From NCBI GenBank assembly GCA_004560305.1, contig SFVI01000021.1, positions 1 through 19,717 of the forward strand: DNA of 19,717 nt, read 5' to 3'. Source of the stretch: a bacterium (GTDB lineage: Bacteria > Bacillota > Clostridia > Oscillospirales > Oscillospiraceae). The notes below the pieces were generated by a model. The model did no database searches, was not told where the DNA came from, and saw only the letters and a program-made list of their open reading frames with translations. Made by a program: the position numbers and the translations under genes. This document shows positions 1 through 7,030 of this stretch, piece after piece (position 1 is the first letter of the stretch; each line of letters opens with the position of its first letter).

Positions 1-261
1 CGAAAAATTGCGGAAATACACACAAGTATTCCCGCAATTTTTCATTTTACCTGAACGAAAAAGTTCTCGCTCAAAACTGCTGTGCACCTGAAAAAGAGAA
101 ATTTTTCTGTCAGGCGAGGCGAAAAGCGCAGAAATACTGGATATGTATTTCGAGCATTTTCAACGATGCATGACGGGAAAAGATCCTTTTTCAGGCTGCC
201 GCATCCCTACCTTGCATGCCCTAAGCGGCAGATTTTTTGGCCGTGACTGAGAGGTTTGCCT
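1..261. other. Hairpin-rich intergenic region downstream of prmA
   Basis: No convincing gene is visible. The region holds the long hairpin at 2-43 (listed separately) and a second one at 121-161, where 7-bp arms 131-137 and 145-151 enclose a 7-base loop and 5-bp outer arms 121-125 and 157-161 flank a small internal loop. A 10-bp inverted repeat pairs 97-106 with 186-195. A start-less open frame of 48 codons runs from 102 to the stop at 246-248 on the + strand; it has no ribosome binding site and I do not call it a gene. The region could be the 3' UTR of the prmA transcript, the tail of a gene to the left, or a structured RNA. Confidence 0.5.
2..43. terminator. Long hairpin, probable bidirectional terminator
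   Basis: Arms 2-13 and 32-43 pair perfectly over 12 bp. An inner 5-bp stem (15-19 with 26-30) follows after a one-base mismatch, and the loop is 20-25. The A-rich left end and T-rich right end of the stem give a U-rich tract when read in either direction, as in intrinsic terminators. It lies about 220 bases beyond the prmA stop codon and could end the prmA transcript, or one entering from the left. Confidence 0.55.
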
Positions 262-1179
262 TTACCGGCAGACAAAGCAATGCCATTCTTCCTCGGACTT
301 GTGCTCCAGAATGGCAAAGCCGTTGGCCTTCAGGGCTGCCTCCGTTTCCACCCAGCGGTGCTCGATAATGCCGGAGCAGATAAAGACTCCATTCTCCGCC
401 AGGAAGGGCCGCACCATGGCCGACAGGGGGATGATCACATCCGCCACAATGTTGGCCAGCACCAGCTGATAGCCGCCGCCCAGATAGGCCCGCAGGGAGG
501 CGTCGGCAAGGATGTCCCCGGCGCAGACCTTCATTCTGTCCGGCCCGATGCCGTTGAGGGCCGCGTTGGAGAGCACCACCTCCGGGGCCTTGGGGTCAAT
601 ATCCACGCCAAAGCAGCTGTCACAGCCCAGCACCAGGGCCCCGATGCCCAGGATCCCGCTGCCGCAGCCCAGGTCCAGCACCCGCACGCCGGCCCCGGCA
701 AAGCCCTCCAGCGCCGCCAGACACATCCTGGTGGTGGCGTGGCTGCCGGTGCCGAAGATCAGCCCCGGGTCCAGACGCAGGGGCAGACGGCCGTCCTGTG
801 GGATCTCCTCCCATTCCGGCACCACCACCAGCTTTTCGCCCACCTCAATGGGCTTGTAGTATTCCCGCCAGTTGTTCTCCCAGTCGCTGTCCTCCACAAA
901 GCCGGTCTCCACATCGCCGTAGGCCGCCTTGATGGAGCGCAGCACCGCCAGACCCTCCTCATCGTCGGTCAGATAGCACTTGATCCGGCTCAGGCCCTTG
1001 AACTTGTCCTCCAGCTCCTGGTCCACATAGTCCCAGTACTGGTGGTTGTTCTCCAGAAAGGCCTGGAAGTCCGCCTCGTTTTCGATCACAAAGCCGCCCG
1101 CGCCCATGTCCGCCATCTGCTGGCAGCGCAGGTCGATCTCTTCCTCCGGGGTATTTACGGTAACTTCAATGTAACGCAT
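262..1179 (-). CDS. prmA: Ribosomal protein L11 methyltransferase PrmA
   Basis: This cytoplasmic S-adenosylmethionine-dependent enzyme methylates lysines and the N-terminus of ribosomal protein L11. The 305-residue length is normal for the family. The N-terminal substrate-recognition domain covers roughly residues 1-100. The Rossmann methyltransferase domain follows, with the family signature DPGLIFGTGSHATTR at 137-151, the SAM-binding glycine loop VLDLGCGSGILGI at 167-179, the acidic GVDIDP strand near 191-196 and LANIVADVI at 241-249, which matches the PrmA active-site region. The ATG at 1179 follows AAGGAG with a six-base spacer. The gene stands alone with its own promoter; the usual dnaJ or rsmE neighbours are not in the window, although the left edge cuts off what lies downstream. 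The identification is firm from motifs. Confidence 0.96.
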   Translation of the reverse strand: MRYIEVTVNTPEEEIDLRCQQMADMGAGGFVIENEADFQAFLENNHQYWDYVDQELEDKFKGLSRIKCYLTDDEEGLAVLRSIKAAYGDVETGFVEDSDWENNWREYYKPIEVGEKLVVVPEWEEIPQDGRLPLRLDPGLIFGTGSHATTRMCLAALEGFAGAGVRVLDLGCGSGILGIGALVLGCDSCFGVDIDPKAPEVVLSNAALNGIGPDRMKVCAGDILADASLRAYLGGGYQLVLANIVADVIIPLSAMVRPFLAENGVFICSGIIEHRWVETEAALKANGFAILEHKSEEEWHCFVCR

Positions 1180-1208
1180 AGGGTTCTCCTTTACATTCTA
1201 TTGTCTTG

Positions 1209-1237
1209 ATTGTACTCCATCCCAACCGCCTTGTCCA
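1209..1237 (-). promoter_or_regulatory. Sigma-A-like promoter of prmA
   Basis: On the minus strand TGGACA (1232-1237) and TACAAT (1209-1214) are separated by exactly 17 bases. They match the -35 and -10 consensus at five of six positions each. The -10 lies about 30 bases upstream of the prmA start codon. Confidence 0.7.
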
Positions 1238-1246
1238 GTGCACACT

Positions 1247-1274
1247 TTGAAAAGCTGTTGTAAATTTGCATAAT
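1247..1274 (+). promoter_or_regulatory. Upstream candidate promoter of the zinc-ribbon gene
   Basis: TTGAAA (1247-1252) and CATAAT (1269-1274) are 16 bases apart on the + strand. The pair lies about 137 bases upstream of the zinc-ribbon start and would give a long leader. It faces away from the prmA promoter. Confidence 0.4.
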
Positions 1275-1313
1275 TTGACCGTTGATGTTTTATAAAAAAC
1301 GCACAGAATGTAC

Positions 1314-1342
1314 TTGCAAATTTTTTAACAAGGTGGTATCTT
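1314..1342 (+). promoter_or_regulatory. Proximal promoter of the zinc-ribbon gene, extended -10 type
   Basis: TTGCAA (1314-1319) and TATCTT (1337-1342) have a 17-base spacer. The -10 is preceded by TGG at 1334-1336, which fits the extended TGn form and compensates for the weak hexamer. The leader would be about 60 bases and contains a 6-bp hairpin (1374-1379 with 1383-1388) that ends eight bases before the ribosome binding site. Confidence 0.5.
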
Positions 1343-1410
1343 ATATATGCTAATTAAATAACTAACAAAGTCGCGGCTCCAAGAGCCGATTGTTTGAGGA
1401 GGAAATGAAA

Positions 1411-1665
1411 ATGAAGTGCCCCCGTTGCGGAAGTGAAATGTATGTGGATGACCACCGCAAGTATGACCTGCATATGTGCTATGAGTGCGGATACATGGAA
1501 GGGCGCAGCTATGGCGCCAGCCCGGCAGGTACCAAGGCCCGGAAGCTGACCAATTTTGAGCGGCTTCGCTCCATGAATGAGAATGAAGCGATTGTCTATA
1601 TCGCTGCCGGCTTGCACGTGGATGAAAACCTCCTGCGCAACTGGATGGCCAAGAGCTTTGCCTGA
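1411..1665 (+). CDS. Small zinc-ribbon protein of unknown function
   Basis: The 84-residue protein carries two CxxC knuckles, C3-C6 (CPRC) and C23-C26 (CYEC), spaced 16 residues apart. This is a standard zinc-ribbon arrangement. Residues 45-84 form a probable helical tail with alternating charged and hydrophobic positions. It is likely cytoplasmic, as no signal peptide or membrane segment is visible. The ATG at 1411 is chosen because GAGGAGG at 1396-1402 sits eight bases upstream; the ATG at 1405 is only two bases from it, and a TTG at 1390 precedes it. The gene is single, with its own promoters and a strong terminator. I do not recognise a named family, and a nucleic-acid-binding or metal-linked role is only a guess. 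The adjacent znu operon is convergent, so linkage to zinc is suggestive only. Confidence 0.85.
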   Translation: MKCPRCGSEMYVDDHRKYDLHMCYECGYMEGRSYGASPAGTKARKLTNFERLRSMNENEAIVYIAAGLHVDENLLRNWMAKSFA

Positions 1666-1685
1666 AATACATATTCTGTAAGATA

Positions 1686-1719
1686 ATGATAGGCCCGGGG
1701 CTTGCCCCGGGCCTATCAT
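1686..1719. terminator. 15-bp GC-rich hairpin between convergent genes
   Basis: Arms 1686-1700 and 1705-1719 are perfectly complementary over 15 bp, with a four-base loop. The hairpin lies 20 bases after the zinc-ribbon stop and just beyond the znuB stop, so it probably serves both transcripts. The U tracts are modest (TTTCTTATTT to the right). Confidence 0.85.
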
Positions 1720-1722
1720 TTC

Positions 1723-2529
1723 TTATTTCCGCCCTGCCACCCGGCAGATGCCGTAGGCCAGAAGGTCGGCTACAACGATGCTGGCCCCGGTGGGAGTCTC
1801 CAGAAAGTAGGAGGCCAGCAGGCCGGTCAAAAAGCACAGTACAGAGATGCACGCCGCCGTCAGCACCACGGCCTTGAAGCTGCGGCAGATGCGCATGGCG
1901 GAGAGGGCCGGGAAGATGATCAGGCTGGAAATCAGCAGCGCCCCCATCATCCGCATCCCCAGCACTACCGTGATGGCCGTCAATACTGCCAGCAGGGTGT
2001 TGAACAGCTCTGTTTTTGTGCCGGTGGCCCGGCTGAAGCTCTCGTCAAAGGTGACGGCGAAGATCCGGGGATAGAACAGCACAAACAGCGCGATCACCGC
2101 CAGGGACAGCAAAATGCTGAACACAGCATCCCCCCGGCTCAGGGACAGCACGCTGCCGAACAGGTAGCTGGAAACCTCCGTGTTCATCCCGGTGCTCAGC
2201 GACAGACTGATCACGCCGATGGCCAGGGCGCTGCTGGAGATCATGGCGATGGCCGCGTCCCCCTTGACGGCGGCGCTCTGCCGCAGCCGCAGCAGCAAAA
2301 TGGCCGCCAGTACCACCACCGGCACCGCCACTGCCAGCGGCGCCAGATTCAGCGCCGAAGCCACCGCTAGCGCGCCGAAGCCCACATGGCTCAGCCCGTC
2401 GCCGATCATGGAATAGCGCTTCAGCACCAGGGACACCCCCAGCAGCGCCGCGCAGAGGGACACCAGCACCCCCACGATCAGCGCCCGCTGCATGAAGTGG
2501 TAGGAAAACATCTGTATCAGTGCCGTCAT
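1723..2529 (-). CDS. znuB: Zinc/manganese ABC transporter permease (ZnuB type)
   Basis: This is the integral membrane subunit of an ABC-3 family metal importer. The 268-residue protein has about seven or eight hydrophobic segments, for example at roughly 16-36, 55-78 and 220-245. The N-terminal part carries the family pattern ALLGVSLVLKRYSMIGDGLSH at about 27-47, where the SxIGDxLSH element is typical of ZnuB, MntB and TroC permeases. It would dimerise, receive metal from the ZnuA lipoprotein and couple to the ZnuC ATPase. Its ATG overlaps the end of znuC by four bases (ATGA), a sign of translational coupling. It is the last gene of znuA-znuC-znuB. The family is certain; zinc rather than manganese or iron is inferred from the His-rich ZnuA. 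Confidence 0.93.
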   Translation of the reverse strand: MTALIQMFSYHFMQRALIVGVLVSLCAALLGVSLVLKRYSMIGDGLSHVGFGALAVASALNLAPLAVAVPVVVLAAILLLRLRQSAAVKGDAAIAMISSSALAIGVISLSLSTGMNTEVSSYLFGSVLSLSRGDAVFSILLSLAVIALFVLFYPRIFAVTFDESFSRATGTKTELFNTLLAVLTAITVVLGMRMMGALLISSLIIFPALSAMRICRSFKAVVLTAACISVLCFLTGLLASYFLETPTGASIVVADLLAYGICRVAGRK

Positions 2530-3233
2530 ATCTGTCCACCTCCCAGGAAACGCCGGGCCAGGCTGCTCTGCCGGTATTCCGCCGCCGTGCCGAAAAACAG
2601 CTGGCTGTGGCCCAGATGCAGGATGTGGGTGGCATAGCGCACCGCCTCATGAATATCGTGGGATACCATGATGACAGAGATGTTGTCGCAGAGGTTAATG
2701 AGCTTGATCAGGTTGTACATCTCCCCGCTGGCAATGGGGTCCAGCCCAGTGACCGGCTCGTCCAGCAGCAGCAGCTTTTTTGTAGCGCAGAGGGCTCTTG
2801 CCAGCAGAACCCGCTGCTGCTGCCCGCCGGAGAGATTCTGATAGCTCTCGTCTTTGATCTCCTCGATGCCCATGCGCTCCATATTCTCCATGGCCCGCTG
2901 CTTCAGTTCCTTCGTATAAAACAGCTTGCTCCCCAGGGAGTTGAGACAGCCGGATAATACCACCTCATACACGCTGGCAGGGAAGTCCCGCTGCACCTGG
3001 GTCTGCTGGGGCAGATAGCCAATCTCCGTGGCCTTCAGCCCGTCGGAGAGGGTGATGCTGCCCTGCTCCGGGGCCTTCAGCCCCAAAAGCCCCTTGATCA
3101 GCGTGGACTTGCCGGAGCCGTTTTCCCCCACCACGCAGAGATAGTCCCCGGCGTTCAGGGAGAAGTTTACCCCCTCCAGCACCCGCTTGCCCTCATAGGC
3201 AAAGCACAGGTCCTTGCATTCCAGTATTGCCAT
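2526..3233 (-). CDS. znuC: Zinc/manganese ABC transporter ATP-binding protein (ZnuC type)
   Basis: This 235-residue ATPase powers the metal importer on the cytoplasmic side of the membrane. All nucleotide-binding motifs are present: Walker A GENGSGKST at 36-44, Q-loop glutamines at 76-77, signature LSGGQ at 134-138, Walker B LLLLDEP at 154-160, and the switch histidine in SHD at 191-193. I chose the ATG at 3233, which shares one base with the znuA stop (TGATG). An in-frame TTG at 3242 lies inside znuA and would add three residues. The gene sits between znuA and znuB with overlaps on both sides, so the three proteins are probably translated together. Confidence 0.95.
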   Translation of the reverse strand: MAILECKDLCFAYEGKRVLEGVNFSLNAGDYLCVVGENGSGKSTLIKGLLGLKAPEQGSITLSDGLKATEIGYLPQQTQVQRDFPASVYEVVLSGCLNSLGSKLFYTKELKQRAMENMERMGIEEIKDESYQNLSGGQQQRVLLARALCATKKLLLLDEPVTGLDPIASGEMYNLIKLINLCDNISVIMVSHDIHEAVRYATHILHLGHSQLFFGTAAEYRQSSLARRFLGGGQI

Positions 3234-4201
3234 CAGCCCCAAGCCTCCCTCAGCGTGTTAAGATTCTGCTCCATCAGCCCCAGATAGCTGATCCCTTCGT
3301 CCAGCTGCTGCCGGGTCACATTGTGGCAGCAGTGGAACAGCAGCTTTTGACAGCCCGTGTCCTCACAGATCACATCCGCCATCTTCTGGTTGGAAAATTC
3401 AATGTAGAATACTGCCGGCACCTGCTCCTGCCGCACCTTGTCAATCAGGAAGGCCACCGTCCTGGCGGAAGGCTCCGCCTCCTCTGCGCAGCCGGGAAAA
3501 GCGGCGTAGTAATCCAGCCCGTATTCCTCCACAAAATACCGAGCCGGAAACCGGTCGGCAAAGATCATGGTGGGGTGGCCGCTGCTCTCCGCCAGGGCCC
3601 GGAACTGCTCATCCAGGGCCAGCAGCTTATCGCAGTAGCTCTCGGTGCGCCCGGCGTAATAATCGCTGTTGGCCGGGTCAATGGCGCTGAGCGTCTCTCC
3701 CAGCGCCTGACAGATCAGCGCCGCGTTTTTGGGGGAAGTCCAGACGTGCTCGTCATACGCCGCCTCCTCATGGTCATGGCCCTCGTGGTCATGGTCATGA
3801 TCATGCTCCTGCCCGGCCACCTGCATCCCGGCCTTCACTTCCTCCTCCAGGGCCTGCACGCAGTCCAGCATCACCAGCCGGGGGATTTCTGTTTCCATCC
3901 CCTCCAGCATATCCTCCAGCCATACCTCCGATTCCCCGCCGTTGCAGATCAGCAGGTCGCAGTTTTGGATGCGCAGGATGTCCTGGGCCGTGGGTTCAAA
4001 GCTGTGGGACTCGGACCCGGGGGGCACCAGCAGACACACGTTGGCCTTGTCCCCGGCAATTTCCCGGGCAAAGTCAAAGGCCGGGAACACCGTGGTAACA
4101 ATATCCAGTCCCTCCCCGCCGCTTTCATAGCAGCCGCCTTTGCAGCCGCAGAGGGGCAGCAGCAGGCAGAAACTTATCATTATGGAAAGAAATTTCTTCA
4201 T
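3233..4201 (-). CDS. znuA: Metal-binding lipoprotein of the importer (ZnuA/TroA family)
   Basis: This extracellular, membrane-anchored solute-binding protein captures zinc or a related ion. Residues 1-20 form a lipoprotein signal ending in the lipobox LCGC, with lipidated Cys20. The cluster-A9 fold shows the first ligand His66 in GSESHSFEPT and the second His152 in DEHVWTSP. Between them is a His/Asp-rich loop at about 133-144 that is typical of zinc proteins. The third ligand motif differs from the usual HDAFGYF: here it is ADRFPARYF at 215-223, with Ala where His is expected, followed by a conserved-looking FPGC at 235-238. The ATG at 4201 is preferred because GGAGG lies five bases upstream; a TTG at 4213 would put the start on the RBS itself. 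The length of 322 is normal. Confidence 0.93.
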   Translation of the reverse strand: MKKFLSIMISFCLLLPLCGCKGGCYESGGEGLDIVTTVFPAFDFAREIAGDKANVCLLVPPGSESHSFEPTAQDILRIQNCDLLICNGGESEVWLEDMLEGMETEIPRLVMLDCVQALEEEVKAGMQVAGQEHDHDHDHEGHDHEEAAYDEHVWTSPKNAALICQALGETLSAIDPANSDYYAGRTESYCDKLLALDEQFRALAESSGHPTMIFADRFPARYFVEEYGLDYYAAFPGCAEEAEPSARTVAFLIDKVRQEQVPAVFYIEFSNQKMADVICEDTGCQKLLFHCCHNVTRQQLDEGISYLGLMEQNLNTLREAWG

Positions 4202-4222
4202 GGCATCCTCCAAATCTTATCT

Positions 4223-4251
4223 AATATACCCCAAAAACCGGGGCTTTTCAA
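4223..4251 (-). promoter_or_regulatory. Promoter of znuACB
   Basis: On the minus strand TTGAAA (4246-4251) and TATATT (4223-4228) are separated by 17 bases. The spacer contains a CCCC-N7-GGGG palindrome (4229-4232 and 4240-4243), a plausible place for a repressor to bind. No recognisable Zur or Fur box was found. The -35 overlaps that of the divergent LOG-family gene. Confidence 0.65.
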
Positions 4252-4273
4252 GTCCGGGCTGGGATGATATAAT
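4245..4273 (+). promoter_or_regulatory. Promoter of the LOG-family gene, overlapping the znu promoter
   Basis: TTTTCA (4245-4250) and a perfect TATAAT (4268-4273) are 17 bases apart. The -35 covers almost the same bases as the -35 of the znu promoter on the other strand, so the two promoters probably compete for polymerase. The GGGAGGA ribosome binding site of the gene is at 4290-4296. Confidence 0.65.
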
Positions 4274-4303
4274 CCTTTTCATCAATCACCGGGAGGAAAA
4301 ACC

Positions 4304-4885
4304 ATGAATATCTGCGTTTTCGGCGCTTCCAGCAACGAGCTGGACCAGGCCTTTTATACCGCGGCCCAGGCCCTGGGCCGGGCCATCGCCGCCGGCGGCC
4401 ATACTCTGGTCTACGGCGGCGGTGCCGGCGGCCTGATGGGCGCCTGCGCCCGGGGTGCGGCAGAGCTGGGGGAGGCCATCATCGGCATCGCGCCCCGCTT
4501 TTTCGATGAACCGGGCATACTATATAAGGAACGGGGCCAGCTGATCTATACCGACACCATGGCCCAGCGCAAACAGCTTATGGAGGAAAAGGCCGACGCC
4601 TTCCTTGTGCTCCCCGGCGGCATCGGCACCTTTGAGGAGTTTTTTGAGGTGCTGACCCTGAAGCAGCTGGGCCGCCACAGCAAGCCCATGGTCATGCTCA
4701 ATACCCTGGGCTATTACGACGCCCTGGTGCAAGCCCTGGAGAAAGCGGCGGACTTCGGCTTCATGAGCCGCAATTGCCTGACCCTGTTTACCCTCTGTGA
4801 CAGCCCGGAAGCCGCCGTGGAACGCTGCGGCGTCCGGGAGGAGAACAGGGGAGGCATCCGCCGTCTCAGCGATTATAACCGATAA
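4304..4885 (+). CDS. LOG-family nucleotide 5'-monophosphate phosphoribohydrolase (TIGR00730)
   Basis: The 193-residue Rossmann-like protein belongs to the LOG (Lonely Guy) family. These enzymes cleave the N-glycosidic bond of nucleoside 5'-monophosphates, including cytokinin-type nucleotides, giving a free base and ribose 5-phosphate. The N-terminal strand MNICVFGASS is followed by the phosphate-binding YGGGAGGLMG at 37-46, the catalytic-region Arg89-Lys90 in MAQRKQ, and the family signature PGGIGTFEE at 104-112 with Glu112. Length is typical and it should be cytoplasmic. The start is set by GGGAGGA at 4290-4296. It has its own promoter, so it looks monocistronic. Physiological substrate in bacteria is uncertain; nucleotide salvage or scavenging of modified purines are both possible. 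Confidence 0.92.
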   Translation: MNICVFGASSNELDQAFYTAAQALGRAIAAGGHTLVYGGGAGGLMGACARGAAELGEAIIGIAPRFFDEPGILYKERGQLIYTDTMAQRKQLMEEKADAFLVLPGGIGTFEEFFEVLTLKQLGRHSKPMVMLNTLGYYDALVQALEKAADFGFMSRNCLTLFTLCDSPEAAVERCGVREENRGGIRRLSDYNR

Positions 4886-4899
4886 AGCAAATGAACTTC

Positions 4900-4920
4900 C
4901 AGGTGTTTCCTGCCTTTTTT
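4900..4920 (+). terminator. Weak possible terminator after the LOG-family gene
   Basis: A four-bp stem (4900-4903 with 4909-4912) is followed by CC and a run of six T at 4915-4920. The stem is too short to be convincing and transcription may continue into recJ. Confidence 0.25.
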
Positions 4921-4931
4921 GCACTACGCTA

Positions 4932-4960
4932 TTGAATTGATCCCGGTTTTTATGTATAAT
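4932..4960 (+). promoter_or_regulatory. Promoter of the recJ-rel-dtd-MBL operon
   Basis: TTGAAT (4932-4937) and a perfect TATAAT (4955-4960) have a 17-base spacer. They lie in the AT-rich gap 38 bases before the recJ start. This is one of the best sigma-A matches in the window. Confidence 0.75.
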
Positions 4961-4997
4961 CAATTATTAAAATAATTTTAAGAGATGTAGAAAGCGT

Positions 4998-7010
4998 ATG
5001 AAAAAAGAGAAGGACTGGAAGATACCCTTTGCCAGGCCCCGGATCACGCCGGCGCTGGAGGCGGCCGGCTTCACCCCGCTGCTGACCACCGTGCTGGCTC
5101 TGCGCGGGGTTGAGGATGGCCAGCAGGCCCGGCAGCTGATCTATGGCGGGGCGGATTGTATTCATGACCCTATGCTGATGACCGGCATGGCCGAGGCCAG
5201 GGAGCGCATCCTGCAGGCCGTTGACCGGGACGAGACCGTGGCTGTCTACGGCGATTATGACGTGGACGGCATTACCTCCACCTGCCTTGTGACGGACTAT
5301 CTCCGTTCCAGGGGCCTCAATTGCATCCCCTATATCCCGGACCGGAACGAGGAGGGATACGGCCTCAACTGCGCCGCCCTGGATAGCCTGAAGGCCCAGG
5401 GGGTGAGCCTGGTGGTGACGGTGGACTGCGGCATTACCGCCGTGGAGGAGACGGAGCACGCCAGGGCCCTTGGCATCGACATGGTCATTACCGACCATCA
5501 TGAGTGCAAGCATGACGCCCTGCCCAAAGCTGTGGCCCTGATTGACTGCAAGCAGGAAGGGGACCGGTATCCCAACAAGGATCTGGCCGGTGTGGGCGTG
5601 GCCCTGAAGCTGGTCTGCGCCTGCGAGGGGGACAGCAAGGCCATGCTGGACCGATATGCCGACCTGGTGGCCATCGGCACCGTGGCGGACGTGATGCCCC
5701 TGGTGGATGAAAACCGCTATATGGTGAAGTACGGCCTGGCGCTGCTGGAAAAGAACCCCCGGCCCGGCATTGCCGCCATGCTGCGGGAGTCGTCCATTGA
5801 TCCCAAAAAGCTGAGCGCCTCCGTCATCGGCTACAGTCTGGCCCCCCGGCTCAATGCCGCGGGGCGGCTGGGCAATGCCGGCATTGCGGCAAAGCTTCTG
5901 ATGAGCCGGGACCCGGTGACGGCCACCAACCTGGCCGTAGAGCTGTGTGACCTGAACCGCCGCCGCCAGAGCATTGAGACCGAGATCTGGCAGGAGGCCA
6001 ACCAGCTCCTCTCCGGCAAAGCGCCGGACAGTCCCATTGTCCTGGCCAGTGACAAATGGCACCAGGGGGTCATCGGCATTGCCGCCTCCCGCCTGGCGGA
6101 GCAGTATTCCCTGCCTGCCATCATGATCTGCCTGAATGGGGACGTGGGCAAGGGCTCCTGCCGCAGCTATGGGGGCTTCAACCTCTTTGACGCTTTAAGC
6201 TCCTGCTCGGAGCATCTGCTGGGCTTCGGCGGCCATGCTCTGGCTGCCGGGCTGAATATTCGGAAAGAGAACCTGCCCGCCTTCCGCCAGGCCCTGGCGG
6301 ACTATTACCGCAGCAACAAGCCGGAGCACCTGCCGGAGGTGCAGTGTGACCTGCTGATCACCGACCCGGCGCTGCTTTCCATCGACAATGTGAAAAGCCT
6401 TGACCTGCTGGAGCCCTACGGCAACTGCAACCCCAAACCTCTGATGTGCATCAGCGCCGCCCGGCTGGAGAGCGCCTCTCAGGTGGGCAACGGCCGTCAT
6501 CTGCGCATACGCATCCGCTTTGGTGACCAACGCTTTGAGGGCATCTTTTTCTCCCACAGTCTCGGCGAGCTGGGTCTGCGGGAAGGGAACCTGGTGGATG
6601 TGGCCTTCCGGCCCCAGATTAACGAGTACCGGGGCAGCGTGTCGGTGCAGCTGGTGGTTTCCGCCCTGCGCCGCCATACTCCGGAGCCTCTTTGCGACGC
6701 CATCCTTTCCGGGGATGAAAGCGCCCTGTGGGCCGCCTCCGCCTATTGCCCGGCGCGGACCGATTTTGTGCATGTCTGGCGGGCCATGGACGAGGGCTTC
6801 ACCGTAGGCGGTGATACCCGGCAGGTGCTGAGTCAGTGCCTGACCGGCATGGAGCCGGAGCGCTTCTGCCTTTGCCTGATGACCCTGCTGGAGACCGGCC
6901 TGCTGCAAAGCGCCAGCGGCCGTGTATTTTCCGCTGTGCGCAGCCAGATCTCCGGCAAGGCCGACCTGGAGGGCACCCGGCTTATGCGCCGGCTCCGCAG
7001 TTACTTATAA
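4998..7010 (+). CDS. recJ: Single-stranded-DNA-specific exonuclease RecJ
   Basis: RecJ degrades single-stranded DNA 5' to 3' in recombination and mismatch or base-excision repair. The 670-residue protein has the DHH-family motifs in order: YGDYDVDGITS at 84-94 with metal-binding Asp86, Asp88 and Asp90, VDCG at 142-145, DHH at 166-168 and Asp231 in the VADVMPL stretch. The DHHA1 domain contains WHQGVIGIAASRL near 354 and GGHALAAG at 411-418. An OB-like domain and a C-terminal extension of about 100 residues follow; the latter is shared by Firmicute RecJ proteins and is of unclear role. The ribosome binding site before the ATG at 4998 is weak (AGAAAG). It is the first gene of the operon; rel begins 20 bases after its stop. 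Confidence 0.95.
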   Translation: MKKEKDWKIPFARPRITPALEAAGFTPLLTTVLALRGVEDGQQARQLIYGGADCIHDPMLMTGMAEARERILQAVDRDETVAVYGDYDVDGITSTCLVTDYLRSRGLNCIPYIPDRNEEGYGLNCAALDSLKAQGVSLVVTVDCGITAVEETEHARALGIDMVITDHHECKHDALPKAVALIDCKQEGDRYPNKDLAGVGVALKLVCACEGDSKAMLDRYADLVAIGTVADVMPLVDENRYMVKYGLALLEKNPRPGIAAMLRESSIDPKKLSASVIGYSLAPRLNAAGRLGNAGIAAKLLMSRDPVTATNLAVELCDLNRRRQSIETEIWQEANQLLSGKAPDSPIVLASDKWHQGVIGIAASRLAEQYSLPAIMICLNGDVGKGSCRSYGGFNLFDALSSCSEHLLGFGGHALAAGLNIRKENLPAFRQALADYYRSNKPEHLPEVQCDLLITDPALLSIDNVKSLDLLEPYGNCNPKPLMCISAARLESASQVGNGRHLRIRIRFGDQRFEGIFFSHSLGELGLREGNLVDVAFRPQINEYRGSVSVQLVVSALRRHTPEPLCDAILSGDESALWAASAYCPARTDFVHVWRAMDEGFTVGGDTRQVLSQCLTGMEPERFCLCLMTLLETGLLQSASGRVFSAVRSQISGKADLEGTRLMRRLRSYL

Positions 7011-7030
7011 ATCAAATGGGAGGGACAGAT

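Noticed and set aside
256..1209. 317-codon open frame on the + strand opposite prmA
   Set aside because: Shadow of prmA, whose SAM-binding and substrate motifs are complete on the other strand.
3760..3820. Short tandem repeat in znuA (GTGGTCATG-type units)
   Set aside because: It encodes the His/Asp-rich metal-binding loop in frame and is normal for ZnuA proteins, not a separate repeat element.
4950..6062. Open frame of 370 codons on the minus strand inside recJ
   Set aside because: Antisense shadow of recJ, which carries intact DHH motifs. The translation has no recognisable domain.
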